From Nodosilinea nodulosa PCC 7104 (lineage in GTDB: Bacteria; Cyanobacteriota; Cyanobacteriia; Phormidesmidales; Phormidesmidaceae), in NCBI RefSeq assembly GCF_000309385.1, contig NZ_JH976537.1, positions 4,327,984 to 4,391,983 of the forward strand: a DNA stretch of 64,000 bases, given 5' to 3'. The position numbers were made by a program, and so were the translations under genes. Shown here piece after piece: positions 44,182-53,799 of the stretch. Under the pieces are notes generated by a model. The model was not told the origin of the DNA, searched no databases, and saw nothing but the letters and a program-made list of their open reading frames with translations. Within the stretch, counting starts at the first letter, position 1. Every line of letters begins with the position of its first letter.

Positions 44182-45549
44182 ATGACCTACTATCTCTCTC
44201 CCCGCTTTCTCGAAAAGCTGGCGGTGCACATCACCAAAAACTACCTGAAGCTGCCCCAGGTTAAAATTCCGCTGCTGCTGGGGGTGCACGGCCGCAAGGG
44301 GGAGGGCAAAACCTTTCAGTGCGAGCTGGTGTACGAACGCATGGGCATTGAGGTGGTGCATATCTCCGGCGGCGAGCTAGAAAGCCCCGACGCGGGCGAC
44401 CCGGCCCGGCTGATTCGGCTGCGCTACCGCGAGGCCGCCGAGCTGGTGCGGGTGCGGGGCAAAATGGCCGTGCTGATGATCAACGACATCGACGCCGGGG
44501 CGGGCCGCTTCGACGCGCTGACGCAGTACACCGTCAACACCCAGCTGGTGAACAACACGCTGATGAACATTGCCGACAACCCCACCAATGTTCAACTGCC
44601 CGGCAGCTACGACGAAAACGAGATCCAGCGGGTGCCGATTATTATGACCGGCAACGACCTCTCGACCCTCTACGCGCCGCTGATTCGCGACGGGCGCATG
44701 GAGAAGTTTTACTGGCAGCCCGATCGCGACGATCGCATCGGCATTGTCGGCGGCATCTTTGAGCCCGACGGCCTTTCGCCGCAGGATATCACCCTGCTGG
44801 TGGATACCTTCCCCACCCAGGCGATCGACTTTTTTGGGGCCGTGCGCGCCCAGATCTACAACGAGCAAATCCGCGACTTTATCTACGACGTAGGCCTAGA
44901 GAATGTCTCCCGCAGCGTGGTCAACACCACCACGCCGCCCACCTTTCGTCGGCCTGACTTTAGCATCTCGCACTTGATCGAGGTGGGCGATCGCCTGGTG
45001 CGCGAGCAGCGTCGGGTCGACGACATGCGCCTCGCCAACGAGTACAACCGCGTTCTATCGGGTGGGGCATCCTCAGCCCCTGATTCTGGCAGCTTTTACC
45101 GCGCCTACAACCCCAGCGAACCCCCCGCCGCTGCTGGGGTCGCCAACGGGGGCGATGCCGCCTTGGCGTCTGGCAACGGCAGCGGCGACTCCCCCCAGTG
45201 CCCCATGCCCGCTGCGGCTCAATCTACCTACTCGCCCACGCCCCCCATTTACTCTCCCACCCATCCACCCTCCCACTCCTCCACCCTCCCCTCCGACGTG
45301 CGCCAGCAAATCAACGCCATCCTCTCCCAGGGCTATCGCCTGGGCATTGAGCATGTGAATAAGCGGCGGTTTCAAACCAACGCCTGGCAGAGCGGCCCGG
45401 CCATCTCCGCGCAGGATGCCGCTGCGGCCAGCGCCGAGGTGGAGCGCTACCTGGGCGACTACGCTCAGGACTACGTGCGGCTGATCGGCATTGACCCCAA
45501 AACCAAGCAGCGGGTGATGGAGCAAATCATTCAGCGGCCCAGCCCTTAG
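44182..45549 (+). CDS. rca: Rubisco activase with C-terminal RbcS-like domain
   Basis: 455 residues. The AAA+ core has Walker A 'GVHGRKGEGKTFQCEL' and Walker B 'AVLMINDIDAGAGR', with 'VPIIMTGNDLSTLYAPLIRDGRMEKFYW' highly conserved in activases. After a linker of about 75 residues, residues ~370-455 ('VRQQINAILSQGYRLGIEHVNKRRF') form a small-subunit-like domain as in CcmM. In cyanobacteria this links activase to Rubisco in carboxysomes and helps remove inhibitory sugar phosphates. The linker includes a C-rich low-complexity stretch (45225-45298). Rubisco genes are not in the window. Confidence 0.93.
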   Translation: MTYYLSPRFLEKLAVHITKNYLKLPQVKIPLLLGVHGRKGEGKTFQCELVYERMGIEVVHISGGELESPDAGDPARLIRLRYREAAELVRVRGKMAVLMINDIDAGAGRFDALTQYTVNTQLVNNTLMNIADNPTNVQLPGSYDENEIQRVPIIMTGNDLSTLYAPLIRDGRMEKFYWQPDRDDRIGIVGGIFEPDGLSPQDITLLVDTFPTQAIDFFGAVRAQIYNEQIRDFIYDVGLENVSRSVVNTTTPPTFRRPDFSISHLIEVGDRLVREQRRVDDMRLANEYNRVLSGGASSAPDSGSFYRAYNPSEPPAAAGVANGGDAALASGNGSGDSPQCPMPAAAQSTYSPTPPIYSPTHPPSHSSTLPSDVRQQINAILSQGYRLGIEHVNKRRFQTNAWQSGPAISAQDAAAASAEVERYLGDYAQDYVRLIGIDPKTKQRVMEQIIQRPSP

Positions 45550-45693
45550 GCGATCTCGTTATGACCTTGGTTTAAATCCTCCGCTGGGACCATTTGGTGC
45601 GACCATAGAGATCCAGATGTCGCCCTGCACAACGCTGAACCGGATTGGGCCGCCTCTGCCCCCCTGCTCAGCCGTTGAAAAAATCTGACCCCG

Positions 45694-47151
45694 ATGACAC
45701 AACCCGATCTTCTTTCATCAGGCATTGAGGGGCTCGATGAAGTCTTGGATGGCGGGCTACCGTCGGGGCAGGCCTATCTGGTCAGAGGCGGGCCAGGCTG
45801 CGGCAAAACTACCCTGGGCTGGCATTTTCTCACTCATAATTTAGACGACGGTGGCCCCAGGCTGTTTATCACCCTGGGCGAATCCCACGACCAGCTGCGG
45901 CGCAACGCTGCCGTTTCGGGCTTTCCGGTCGAGGCGGTGGAGATTTTAGATCTGAGCCCCGACGCCGAATTTTTTGTGCAAAACCAGGGTTTCGACATTT
46001 TTTCCGCCGCCCAGGTGGAGCAGGCCCCGCTGACAGAACGTATCGTGGCCCAGGTCAATGCCCTTCGGCCCAGGCGCGTGTTCATCGACTCGATGACTCA
46101 GCTGCGCTATCTGTCGACCGATGCCTACCAGTTTCGCCAGCAGGCGGTGGGTTTTTTGCGATTTTTGATCGATGCCGGAGCGACGGTGCTGTTTACCTCG
46201 GAGGGCAGCCAGGAGGCCCCCGACGAAGATTTGCAGTTTATTAGCGATGGCATTATCACCCTGCAAATGCAGGAGCAGGGGCGGCATGTGCAGGTCTCTA
46301 AACTGCGGGGCAGCTCGTTTCGCAAGGGCCGCCATGCCATGCGCATCGGCGATCGCGGCATGGTCGTCTTTCCGCAGCTGGTCGTTGGCGAGCAGCTGGC
46401 GCCCGCCGCCGCTGTTCACCAGCGACCAGCTGGCATTCCCGAGATTGACGAGCTGCTCAGCGGCGGCCTAGAGAGCGGTACGGTCACGATTATCTCTGGT
46501 CCCAGCGGCGTGGGCAAAACCACCCTGGGTCTGCAATTTATCAAAGAGGCGGCGGGACGGGGCGATCGCTCCGTGGTCTACCTGTTTGAGGAGGCGGTCG
46601 ATACCCTGCTCAACCGCTGCGAGGGCATCAACATTCCGGTGCGCGCCATGGTCGATCGCGGCACCCTGGCGGTGATCAAAGTCGATCCGCTGCTCTATTC
46701 TCCCGACGAGTTTGCCAACCAGGTGCGCCTGGAGGTGGAAAAAGCCAAAACCCAGATCATCATGATCGACAGCGTGCTGGGCTACAAGCTGTCCTTCCGA
46801 GAAGACGACCTGATTCGCAATATTCACGGCCTCTGTCAGTACCTCAAGGCCCAGGGCGTCACCACCCTGTTGACCAACGAAGTCGAATCGATTACCGGCG
46901 ATTTCAAAGCCACAGAGTTGGGCGTCTCCTACCTGGCCGACAACATTGTGTTTTTGCGATACCTCGAAATTCGGGGTCAAATGCGGCGGGCGATCGGCGT
47001 TTTGAAGAAGCGCCTCAGCGATTTTGAAAAAACCCTGCGCGAGTTTGAGATTTCTCGCTACGGCATCAAGGTGGGGCGTCCGTTGACCCAGCTGCGGGGC
47101 ATCTTAAGTGGGGTACCTGAGTTTATAACGTCCTCTAACGATGAGCCTTGA
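45694..47151 (+). CDS. KaiC-like double-domain ATPase
   Basis: 485 residues with two RecA-like KaiC domains. The first has Walker A 'GGPGCGKTTLGWHF' (residue ~32) and 'RRVFIDSMTQLRYL'; the second has 'SGPSGVGKTTLGLQF' (residue ~270), the catalytic-Glu region 'YLFEEAVDTLLNR' and Walker B 'IIMIDSVLGYKL'. It is shorter than clock KaiC (about 519) and not next to kaiA or kaiB, so it belongs to the wider KaiC-like signalling group. Its 3' end overlaps the next gene, a diguanylate cyclase, by 11 bases, suggesting a functional pair. Confidence 0.9.
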   Translation: MTQPDLLSSGIEGLDEVLDGGLPSGQAYLVRGGPGCGKTTLGWHFLTHNLDDGGPRLFITLGESHDQLRRNAAVSGFPVEAVEILDLSPDAEFFVQNQGFDIFSAAQVEQAPLTERIVAQVNALRPRRVFIDSMTQLRYLSTDAYQFRQQAVGFLRFLIDAGATVLFTSEGSQEAPDEDLQFISDGIITLQMQEQGRHVQVSKLRGSSFRKGRHAMRIGDRGMVVFPQLVVGEQLAPAAAVHQRPAGIPEIDELLSGGLESGTVTIISGPSGVGKTTLGLQFIKEAAGRGDRSVVYLFEEAVDTLLNRCEGINIPVRAMVDRGTLAVIKVDPLLYSPDEFANQVRLEVEKAKTQIIMIDSVLGYKLSFREDDLIRNIHGLCQYLKAQGVTTLLTNEVESITGDFKATELGVSYLADNIVFLRYLEIRGQMRRAIGVLKKRLSDFEKTLREFEISRYGIKVGRPLTQLRGILSGVPEFITSSNDEP

Positions 47152-48175
47152 CTATGCCCTCAGCCGGCCAGAGCCCTCTGGCCCAGATGATCGCTGCCCG
47201 GACAGCCACTGGCAATACCGGATCTTGCTGGGCGTGGAGCATCAGCAAAATCGTCGTCTGCTGGCGGGGTTTTTGGGGCAGTTTTACAGCCTCCAAGACG
47301 CCCCGTCGGCGGCGCTGAACTGGGGGAATGCCTTTGACCTCTGCATTTTTGACAACCTTTTTTTGGGCCGCTGGGCGGAGCAAATCAAGGCCCAGCGGGA
47401 GGAGGCTGGCCCTGTTTTTTTGCCCTTTTTGCTGCTGCTGAAGCGCGCTCACCTGCCCCTGCTGACGTCTCCCCTGCGCCAGCAGGTTGACGATGTAATT
47501 ACCCTGCCCGTAGACCAAGGGGAGCTGCTGCTGCGGGTGGAGTCGCTGCTGCGGGCGCGGCAGCAGGCGCTAAAACTGAGTGCGCTGCTGGCCCAGGAGC
47601 AGCTGCTAGAGCAGCAGGTCTTAGCCGACAACCAGATTCTTCAGGCGATGGTGGCCCAAGATGGCCTGACCGGCATTGCCAATCGGCGCGCCTTTGACGA
47701 CAAACTGGCCTACGAATGGAAGCTGGGCCGCCGAGAGCAGACCCCGCTGGCGGTGGTACTCTGCGACGTTGACCACTTCAAAGCCTATAACGACACCTAC
47801 GGCCATGTTCTGGGAGATCAGTGCCTGCGGGCGATCGCGGGGGTGCTCGACACCGTTATTCGGCGTCCGGCCGACATGGCGGCCCGCTACGGCGGCGAGG
47901 AATTTGCCCTGATTTTGCCCAATACCAATAGCGAGGGCGCAATGCACATTCTCAACCGCATTCGCCGCACCCTGCAAGCCCGCGCCATTCCCCATCAAAG
48001 CTCGCCCACTGGCCCCTACGTTAGCTTCAGCATTGGTTTAGCGGTGGTGGTGCCTTCAGATGCCCTTCAAATCGAAGACCTGCTGCGGGCTGCCGACGCC
48101 GCACTCTACAGAGCCAAGGCCGAGGGCCGCGATCGCGCCGTTGTTGCCCCGGCGATCGACCATCCATTCCCTTAG
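47141..48175 (+). CDS. Diguanylate cyclase with receiver-like domain
   Basis: 344 residues. The N-terminal ~125 residues resemble a response-regulator receiver ('RILLGVEHQQNRRLLAGFL', possible phospho-Asp in 'LCIFDNLFL') but are divergent. A coiled-coil-like linker (~130-170) leads to the GGDEF domain with the active site 'RYGGEEFALILP' and an intact product-inhibition I-site RPAD five residues before it. It should make cyclic di-GMP. Translationally coupled to the KaiC-like ATPase gene. Confidence 0.92.
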   Translation: MSLDYALSRPEPSGPDDRCPDSHWQYRILLGVEHQQNRRLLAGFLGQFYSLQDAPSAALNWGNAFDLCIFDNLFLGRWAEQIKAQREEAGPVFLPFLLLLKRAHLPLLTSPLRQQVDDVITLPVDQGELLLRVESLLRARQQALKLSALLAQEQLLEQQVLADNQILQAMVAQDGLTGIANRRAFDDKLAYEWKLGRREQTPLAVVLCDVDHFKAYNDTYGHVLGDQCLRAIAGVLDTVIRRPADMAARYGGEEFALILPNTNSEGAMHILNRIRRTLQARAIPHQSSPTGPYVSFSIGLAVVVPSDALQIEDLLRAADAALYRAKAEGRDRAVVAPAIDHPFP

Positions 48176-48214
48176 CCCGAGGCCGAGCGCCAGCCACCGC
48201 AGAGGAGACTAACC

Positions 48215-48814
48215 CTACGGCCCTACCTCAAACAGTTGGTCAACGCTCAAGGTCAGCCCTTCCAGCTCGCTGGAGCCAATGCTTTGACTGCCGCTAAAGG
48301 TACCCACCTCTCGGTACCCTTCATCCGCTAGCGTCAGCACGATGACCGATTCAAGATCAGGGTCAACCAACCAGTACTCTGGCACCGAAATTGCCGCATA
48401 CTGAGCCCGCTTGCTTCTGTAGTCCCGGTCTCGATTGGTGCGTCCGGGGCTGACAACCTCAGCAATGAGTCTGGGTGGTGGCATATCTAGGGTAATCGTC
48501 AGCCGCCGTTGGGTTAGGGCTAGGTGCTCATTTCGTAGAACGACCAAATCGGGAAAGCGATTGGCCGGATCGCCCAGTTGCAGTACAGGTACCTGTACTT
48601 CGCAGGTGTGGGTTTTAACCAGGCGGCGGGGAACGACGTTGGCGATCGCGAGATAAAACTGCAAGCTATCGGCCACAAAATCGTTTGGCTCAGACTCCGG
48701 CGGCAACTCAACCAACTCCCCATCAATAAACTGATAGCGCTGCTCAGTAGTCTGGCCATCGCTATAGGCCAGATAGTCTTCAAAGGTCGTAAACGTAACT
48801 TTAGCCTGAGCCAT
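48215..48814 (-). CDS. Uma2-family (DUF820) endonuclease-like protein
   Basis: 199 residues. A PD-(D/E)XK-type fold is suggested by 'YQFIDGELVELPPES', 'PDLVVLRNE', 'PRLIAEVVSPGRTNRDRDYRSKRAQYAAISVPEYWLVDPDLESVIVL'. The family is extremely abundant in cyanobacteria; its physiological role is poorly known. Single gene. Confidence 0.9.
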   Translation of the reverse strand: MAQAKVTFTTFEDYLAYSDGQTTEQRYQFIDGELVELPPESEPNDFVADSLQFYLAIANVVPRRLVKTHTCEVQVPVLQLGDPANRFPDLVVLRNEHLALTQRRLTITLDMPPPRLIAEVVSPGRTNRDRDYRSKRAQYAAISVPEYWLVDPDLESVIVLTLADEGYREVGTFSGSQSIGSSELEGLTLSVDQLFEVGP

Positions 48815-48868
48815 TACATCTTTTTCACCTGAGGCTAGGGGCTTGTAAACCCAGTTACCTGTTCCAGT

Positions 48869-49228
48869 TTAACTTCCCCGGTAGGTGCTGTAAGACCACG
48901 GCGACACCAGCAGCGGCACGTGAAAATTGCCGCTGGGGTCGGCCACCGTAAAGCGAATCGGAATCTGGTCTAAAAACGGCGGCTCCGACAGCGATGCTCC
49001 AGACTTGGCGAAATAGGCCGCCACATCAAAGGTGATTTCGTAGGTACCCCTGTGCAGCTCGTCGCCCTCCAGCAGCGGCTCATCGGTGCGACCGTCCTGG
49101 TTGGTTTCAACGGTCTTTAGCGCCGTTTTGATGTCGGCTTCATTATTAATGGCCCAGACTGTGAGCCGCAGCGAGGCAGCGGGCTTTCCCAGGGCTGTAT
49201 CAAGAACATGGGTAGTAAGTCGGCCCAT
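48869..49228 (-). CDS. uraH: 5-hydroxyisourate hydrolase (transthyretin-like)
   Basis: 119 residues from the ATG at 49228; the open frame runs upstream through the metH promoter but the conserved protein begins '[17 protein letters not shown]'. The C-terminal tetrapeptide YRGS and '[17 protein letters not shown]' are diagnostic, and 'LTTHVLD' holds an active-site His. It hydrolyses 5-hydroxyisourate in the uric acid to allantoin route. No other purine-degradation gene is next to it. Confidence 0.92.
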   Translation of the reverse strand: MGRLTTHVLDTALGKPAASLRLTVWAINNEADIKTALKTVETNQDGRTDEPLLEGDELHRGTYEITFDVAAYFAKSGASLSEPPFLDQIPIRFTVADPSGNFHVPLLVSPWSYSTYRGS

Positions 49229-49399
49229 TTGGAGTGGTAAGTCGCTGAGAATATGTACAGTCAAAGCATATAGTAAGTCGCCAGCTTCTTGGGCAACCGG
49301 CCGCACAATCCGCAAAAATTGGCCTAAAACGGCACCTACCGACTTTAGAGGCAATGGTTGATAATAAAGGATCTGTGTTGCAACCGTGCCCTCACCCCC

Positions 49400-52300
49400 A
49401 TGTCTAGCGCTTTTCTTGCCCGCCTCCACAGCCCCGATCGCCCTGTCATCGTCTTTGACGGCGCCATGGGCACCAACCTCCAGGTGCAAAACCTGACGGC
49501 GGCAGACTTTGGCGGGCCTGAGTACGAAGGCTGCAACGAATACCTGGTCTTTACCAACCCCCAGGCGGTTGAAACCGTGCACCGGGGCTTTCTCGAAGCC
49601 GGGGCCGATGTGATTGAAACCGACACCTTTGGCGGCACCGCGATCGTGCTGGCCGAGTACGACCTGGCGGACAAAGCCTACGACCTCAACAAAACCGCCG
49701 CCGCCCTGGCCCGCCGCGTCGCTGACGAGTATTCAACTCCCGAAAAGCCCCGCTTCGTCGCCGGGTCCATGGGGCCGGGCACCAAGCTACCCACCCTCGG
49801 CCACATTGACTTCGACTCGCTGAAAGATGCCTACGTGGAGCAGGCGCGGGGCCTGATCGACGGCGGTGTCGATTTAATGCTGGTGGAAACCTGCCAGGAC
49901 GTGCTGCAGATCAAAGCTGCCCTGAATGGCATCGAAGAAGCATTCATCGCTACCGGCAAGCGTCTGCCCCTGATGGTTTCCGTCACCATGGAGCAGCAGG
50001 GCACCATGCTGGTGGGCACCGAAATGGCCGCCGCCCTGGCCATCCTCGAACCCTACCCGATCGATATTCTGGGCCTCAACTGCGCCACCGGCCCCGACCT
50101 GATGAAAGACCACGTCCGCCACCTGGCCGAGCAGTCGCCCTTTGCGATCTCCTGCATTCCCAACGCCGGTCTGCCCGAAAACGTCGGCGGCCACGCCGTC
50201 TACCACCTCACCCCGATGGAGCTGCGCATGTCGCTGATGCACTTCGTGGAGGATCTGGGGGTGCAGGTAATCGGCGGCTGCTGCGGCACGCGGCCCGAGC
50301 ATATTGCCCAACTGGCGGAATTGGCGAAGGGCTTGCATCCGAAGGAAAGGGCGGTGCGGGGGAGCAGGGGTGCGGGGGAGCAGGGGTGCGGGGAAACGCT
50401 AGCCCCCCAGCCCTCCAGCCCCCTTACCCCCTTGCCCAACCCTCGCCCTGCCCTCAACTACACCCCCTCCGCTGCGTCCATCTACAGTCCCCAGCCCTAT
50501 GACCAGGACAACTCGTTTTTGATTGTGGGGGAACGGCTCAACGCTAGCGGTTCCAAAAAATGCCGCGAAATGCTGAATGCGGAGGATTGGGATGGCCTGG
50601 TGGCGCTGGCGCGATCGCAGGTGAAAGAGGGTGCCCACGTCCTCGACGTGAATGTGGACTACGTCGGTCGCGACGGCGAGCGCGATATGCACGAGTTGGT
50701 GTCGCGGCTGGTCACCAACGTCACCCTGCCGCTGATGCTCGACTCCACCGAGTGGCAGAAGATGGAGGCGGGACTGAAGGTGGCCGGGGGCAAGTGCATT
50801 CTCAACTCCACCAACTACGAAGACGGCGATGAGCGCTTCTTTAAAGTGCTGGAGCTGGCCAAGAAGTATGGGGCGGGCATCGTCGTTGGCACCATCGACG
50901 AAGACGGCATGGCCCGCACTGCCGAGAAAAAGTTTGCGATCGCCCAGCGCGCCTACCGCGATGCCCTGGAATACGGCATTCCCGCCCACGAGATTTTCTT
51001 CGACACCCTCGCCCTGCCCATCTCCACCGGCATTGAAGAGGACCGGGTGAACGGGCGCGAAACCATCGAGTCGATTCGGCTGATCCGTGAGCACCTGCCC
51101 GGCAGCCACATCATGCTGGGGGTATCGAACGTGTCCTTTGGCCTCAGCCCGGTGGCGCGGGTGACGCTCAACTCGGTGTTTCTCCACGAGGCGATGCAGG
51201 CCGGATTGGATGGGGCGATCGTCAGCGCCGCCAAGATTTTGCCGCTGGCTAAGATCGACCCCGATCACCAAAAAATCTGCCGCGACCTGATCTACGACAA
51301 CCGCGAATTCGACGGCGGCATTGTCTCCTACGACCCGCTGACCAAGCTCACCACCCTGTTTGAGGGCAAGAGCCTGAAGAAAAAAGAGGCGATCGCCAAG
51401 GATCTGCCCATCGACGAGCAGCTCAAGCAGCACATCATCGACGGCGAGCGCATTGGTTTGGACGACGCCCTGGCCAAGGCCCTGGAAACCTACCCGCCCC
51501 TAGAGATCATCAACACCTTTCTGCTCGACGGCATGAAGGTGGTGGGCGAACTGTTTGGTTCTGGGCAGATGCAGCTGCCCTTTGTGCTGCAATCGGCCCA
51601 GACCATGAAAGCCGCCGTCGCCTATCTGGAACCCTACATGGAGAAATCCGACAGCGACGGCTCCGGCAAGGGCACCTTCATCATCGCCACGGTCAAGGGC
51701 GACGTGCACGACATCGGCAAAAACCTGGTCGATATCATCCTGTCGAACAACGGCTACAAGGTCGTGAATCTGGGCATTAAACAGCCTGTGGAAGCCATCA
51801 TCCAGGCGTACCGTGAGCACAAGGCCGACTGCATCGCCATGAGCGGCCTGCTGGTGAAATCCACCGCCTTTATGAAAGACAACCTGGCCACCTTCAACGA
51901 AGAAGGCATTACAGTGCCCGTGATTCTTGGCGGCGCGGCACTGACGCCCAAGTTCGTCTACGAAGACTGCCAGAACACCTACAAGGGCAGGGTCGTCTAC
52001 GGCAAAGATGCCTTCTCTGACCTGCACTTTATGGACAAGCTGATGCCCGCGAAGGCGGCGGAGAATTGGGATGATTTGAGCGGCTTTTTAGATGAGGAGA
52101 TGAGGAGTAGGGGAGATGAGGAGAAAGAGGCTCCCACGGTTGAGATCACGCCTGAAGCTCCTTCCCCATCCCCTCATCCCCTCACCCCCTCACCTTCCGA
52201 AGACACTACCCGCTCCGAAGCCGTAGACCCCACCATCCCTCGCCCGACGCCCCCCTTCTGGGGTACTCGTGTGCTCACCCCGGCGGACATTGAGCTGGAG

Positions 52301-53131
52301 GAAGTGTTTGGCTATCTCGATCTCCAGGCGCTGTTCGTGGGCCAGTGGCAGTTCCGCAAGCCCCAGGAGCAGTCCCGCGAAGAGTACGATGCGTTTCTTA
52401 AGGAAACCGTCCACCCAATTCTTGATGAGTGGAAAGCGCGGATTCTAGCTGAAAACCTGCTGCATCCGGCGATCGTCTACGGCTATTTCCCCTGCCTGGC
52501 CGAAGGGAACAGTCTGCACATTTATGATCCGTCTGTTGTGACTGATGAGGAGATGGGGAGATGGGGGAATAGGGAAGACATTACCCTTCATCCCCTCACC
52601 CCCTCATCCCCTCACCGCCCCAACCCCATTGCCACCTTCACCTTTCCCCGGCAGAAATCCCTGCGCCGTCTCTGCATTGCCGATTTCTTCTTGCCGAAGG
52701 AGCTTGCGCAGCCTGGCCAGTTCGACGTCTTCCCCATGCAGGCGGTGACCGTAGGCGAAGTGGCGACGGAGTTTGCCCAAACGCTGTTTAAGGCCGACCA
52801 GTACACCGACTACCTCTACTACTACGGCCTGTCGGTGCAGACGGCGGAGGCTCTGGCCGAGTGGTGCCACGCCCGCATTCGCCGCGAGCTGGGCTATGGC
52901 GAGCTAGAGCCCGCCACCCTGCGGGAGGTGTTGCAGCAGCGCTACCAGGGGTCGCGCTACAGCTTTGGCTACCCGGCCTGCCCCAACATGGCCGACCAGC
53001 CGGTGCAGCTAGAGCTGCTGAAGGCGGAGCAGATTGGCATGACCATCGACGAGAGCGAGCAGCTGTACCCCGAGCAGTCGACGACGGCGATCGTGGCTTA
53101 CCACCCCGCCGCCAAGTACTTCAGCACTTAG
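49400..53131 (+). CDS. metH: Methionine synthase, cobalamin-dependent
   Basis: 1243 residues from the ATG at 49400. The order is a homocysteine domain (1-315; zinc Cys in 'GLNCATG' and '[12 protein letters not shown]'), pterin domain (~370-650; '[16 protein letters not shown]'), B12 cap and B12 domains (~660-885; '[15 protein letters not shown]' with the cobalt-ligand His near residue 768), and the reactivation domain (~960-1243; '[13 protein letters not shown]'). It makes methionine from homocysteine and methyl-tetrahydrofolate. Three low-complexity in-frame segments (residues ~315-355, ~895-950, ~1047-1078) interrupt linkers or loops; each is a G-rich then C-rich palindrome at the DNA level. 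Confidence 0.96.
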   Translation: MSSAFLARLHSPDRPVIVFDGAMGTNLQVQNLTAADFGGPEYEGCNEYLVFTNPQAVETVHRGFLEAGADVIETDTFGGTAIVLAEYDLADKAYDLNKTAAALARRVADEYSTPEKPRFVAGSMGPGTKLPTLGHIDFDSLKDAYVEQARGLIDGGVDLMLVETCQDVLQIKAALNGIEEAFIATGKRLPLMVSVTMEQQGTMLVGTEMAAALAILEPYPIDILGLNCATGPDLMKDHVRHLAEQSPFAISCIPNAGLPENVGGHAVYHLTPMELRMSLMHFVEDLGVQVIGGCCGTRPEHIAQLAELAKGLHPKERAVRGSRGAGEQGCGETLAPQPSSPLTPLPNPRPALNYTPSAASIYSPQPYDQDNSFLIVGERLNASGSKKCREMLNAEDWDGLVALARSQVKEGAHVLDVNVDYVGRDGERDMHELVSRLVTNVTLPLMLDSTEWQKMEAGLKVAGGKCILNSTNYEDGDERFFKVLELAKKYGAGIVVGTIDEDGMARTAEKKFAIAQRAYRDALEYGIPAHEIFFDTLALPISTGIEEDRVNGRETIESIRLIREHLPGSHIMLGVSNVSFGLSPVARVTLNSVFLHEAMQAGLDGAIVSAAKILPLAKIDPDHQKICRDLIYDNREFDGGIVSYDPLTKLTTLFEGKSLKKKEAIAKDLPIDEQLKQHIIDGERIGLDDALAKALETYPPLEIINTFLLDGMKVVGELFGSGQMQLPFVLQSAQTMKAAVAYLEPYMEKSDSDGSGKGTFIIATVKGDVHDIGKNLVDIILSNNGYKVVNLGIKQPVEAIIQAYREHKADCIAMSGLLVKSTAFMKDNLATFNEEGITVPVILGGAALTPKFVYEDCQNTYKGRVVYGKDAFSDLHFMDKLMPAKAAENWDDLSGFLDEEMRSRGDEEKEAPTVEITPEAPSPSPHPLTPSPSEDTTRSEAVDPTIPRPTPPFWGTRVLTPADIELEEVFGYLDLQALFVGQWQFRKPQEQSREEYDAFLKETVHPILDEWKARILAENLLHPAIVYGYFPCLAEGNSLHIYDPSVVTDEEMGRWGNREDITLHPLTPSSPHRPNPIATFTFPRQKSLRRLCIADFFLPKELAQPGQFDVFPMQAVTVGEVATEFAQTLFKADQYTDYLYYYGLSVQTAEALAEWCHARIRRELGYGELEPATLREVLQQRYQGSRYSFGYPACPNMADQPVQLELLKAEQIGMTIDESEQLYPEQSTTAIVAYHPAAKYFST
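50355..50440. repeat. In-frame G-rich/C-rich segment 1 in metH
   Basis: G-rich half GGGGGAGCAGGGGTGCGGG (from 50359, repeated) and C-rich half AGCCCTCCAGCCCCCTTACC (from 50409) face each other as an imperfect inverted repeat. It encodes a Gly/Arg/Glu then Pro/Ser/Leu linker between the homocysteine and pterin domains. Confidence 0.75.
52091..52195. repeat. In-frame G-rich/C-rich segment 2 in metH
   Basis: The G-rich half GATGAGGAGATGAGGAG (52091 on) and the C-rich half CCCATCCCCTCATCCCCTCA (52164 on) are complementary in type. It encodes [11 protein letters not shown]...PHPLTPSPS between the B12 and reactivation domains. Confidence 0.78.
52544..52626. repeat. In-frame G-rich/C-rich segment 3 in metH
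   Basis: GATGAGGAGATGGGGAGATG (52544 on) faces CATCCCCTCACCCCCTCATC (52589 on). It encodes [12 protein letters not shown]...HPLTPSSPH, closely like segment 2, inside a loop of the reactivation domain. Confidence 0.8.
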
Positions 53132-53222
53132 GCCTCTCTGGGCACCCACCTATGCAGCCAGGCTCAAGCGCTTGTAGCACTAGTCAACCGGGTTAATATC
53201 AAGTCCGCTTAATCAGCCACAC

Positions 53223-53799
53223 TTAGCATTGAAACACCTTCCACCAATGGAACTGGGTCAAGCCTGAGATAAAATCGGGCAGGTTCAGGAGTTGTACACA
53301 GCGTCGCTCCACTTTTTCCAGGAGGTCATCGAGGGTCTCAAACACTCGATTAGCCAAGGCTTCGTTGAGAATAGGCCAGAGTCGCTCTGCCGGTTGCATA
53401 TGCGGGGAATAAGGCGGGAGAAAAGCAAGGTGTAGGCCTTCCGGTACGACCACCTGCTCTGAGGTATGCCACCCAGCTTGATCCATGACCAGCACGACTC
53501 GGTGGTTGGGGCCAATGCCAAAGTGTTCGGCAAAATCAGCCAAGGCTCGATTAAACAGATCGACATTGACCCGAGGCAACAGCCACCAATAGGTTTGCCC
53601 GCTGCGAGGATGGACAAAGCCATAGAGCCAAAACCAGTCATAGCGACAGTGGACAGGAGCACTGAGCGACCCAAACCAGTTATCGACCCACACCCGGCGC
53701 AGGATGGGATGGAGTCCCAAGCGATGTTCGTCCATGGCCCATAGTTGAACGTCGGCGTCGGGATGAGCGGTTTGGATCGTCTCCAGTTGAGCCTGCAGA
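53223..53799 (-). CDS. IS630 transposase, DDE catalytic part (orfB)
   Basis: This frame is open from just after the A8 run at 53800-53807 to the stop at 53223. It carries the DDE triad: Asp in 'LWAMDEHRLGL', Asp in 'RVVLVMDQAGWHTS' and Glu in 'PPYSPHMQPAERLWPILNE'. It has no good start of its own before the first catalytic Asp (the nearest ATG, at 53735, encodes the Met directly before it), so expression as a fusion with orfA by +1 frameshift or slippage is expected. Confidence 0.87.

Noticed and set aside
45694-47151. Circadian clock KaiC
   Set aside because: It is shorter than clock KaiC, has no kaiA or kaiB neighbour and is coupled to a diguanylate cyclase, so it is only called KaiC-like.
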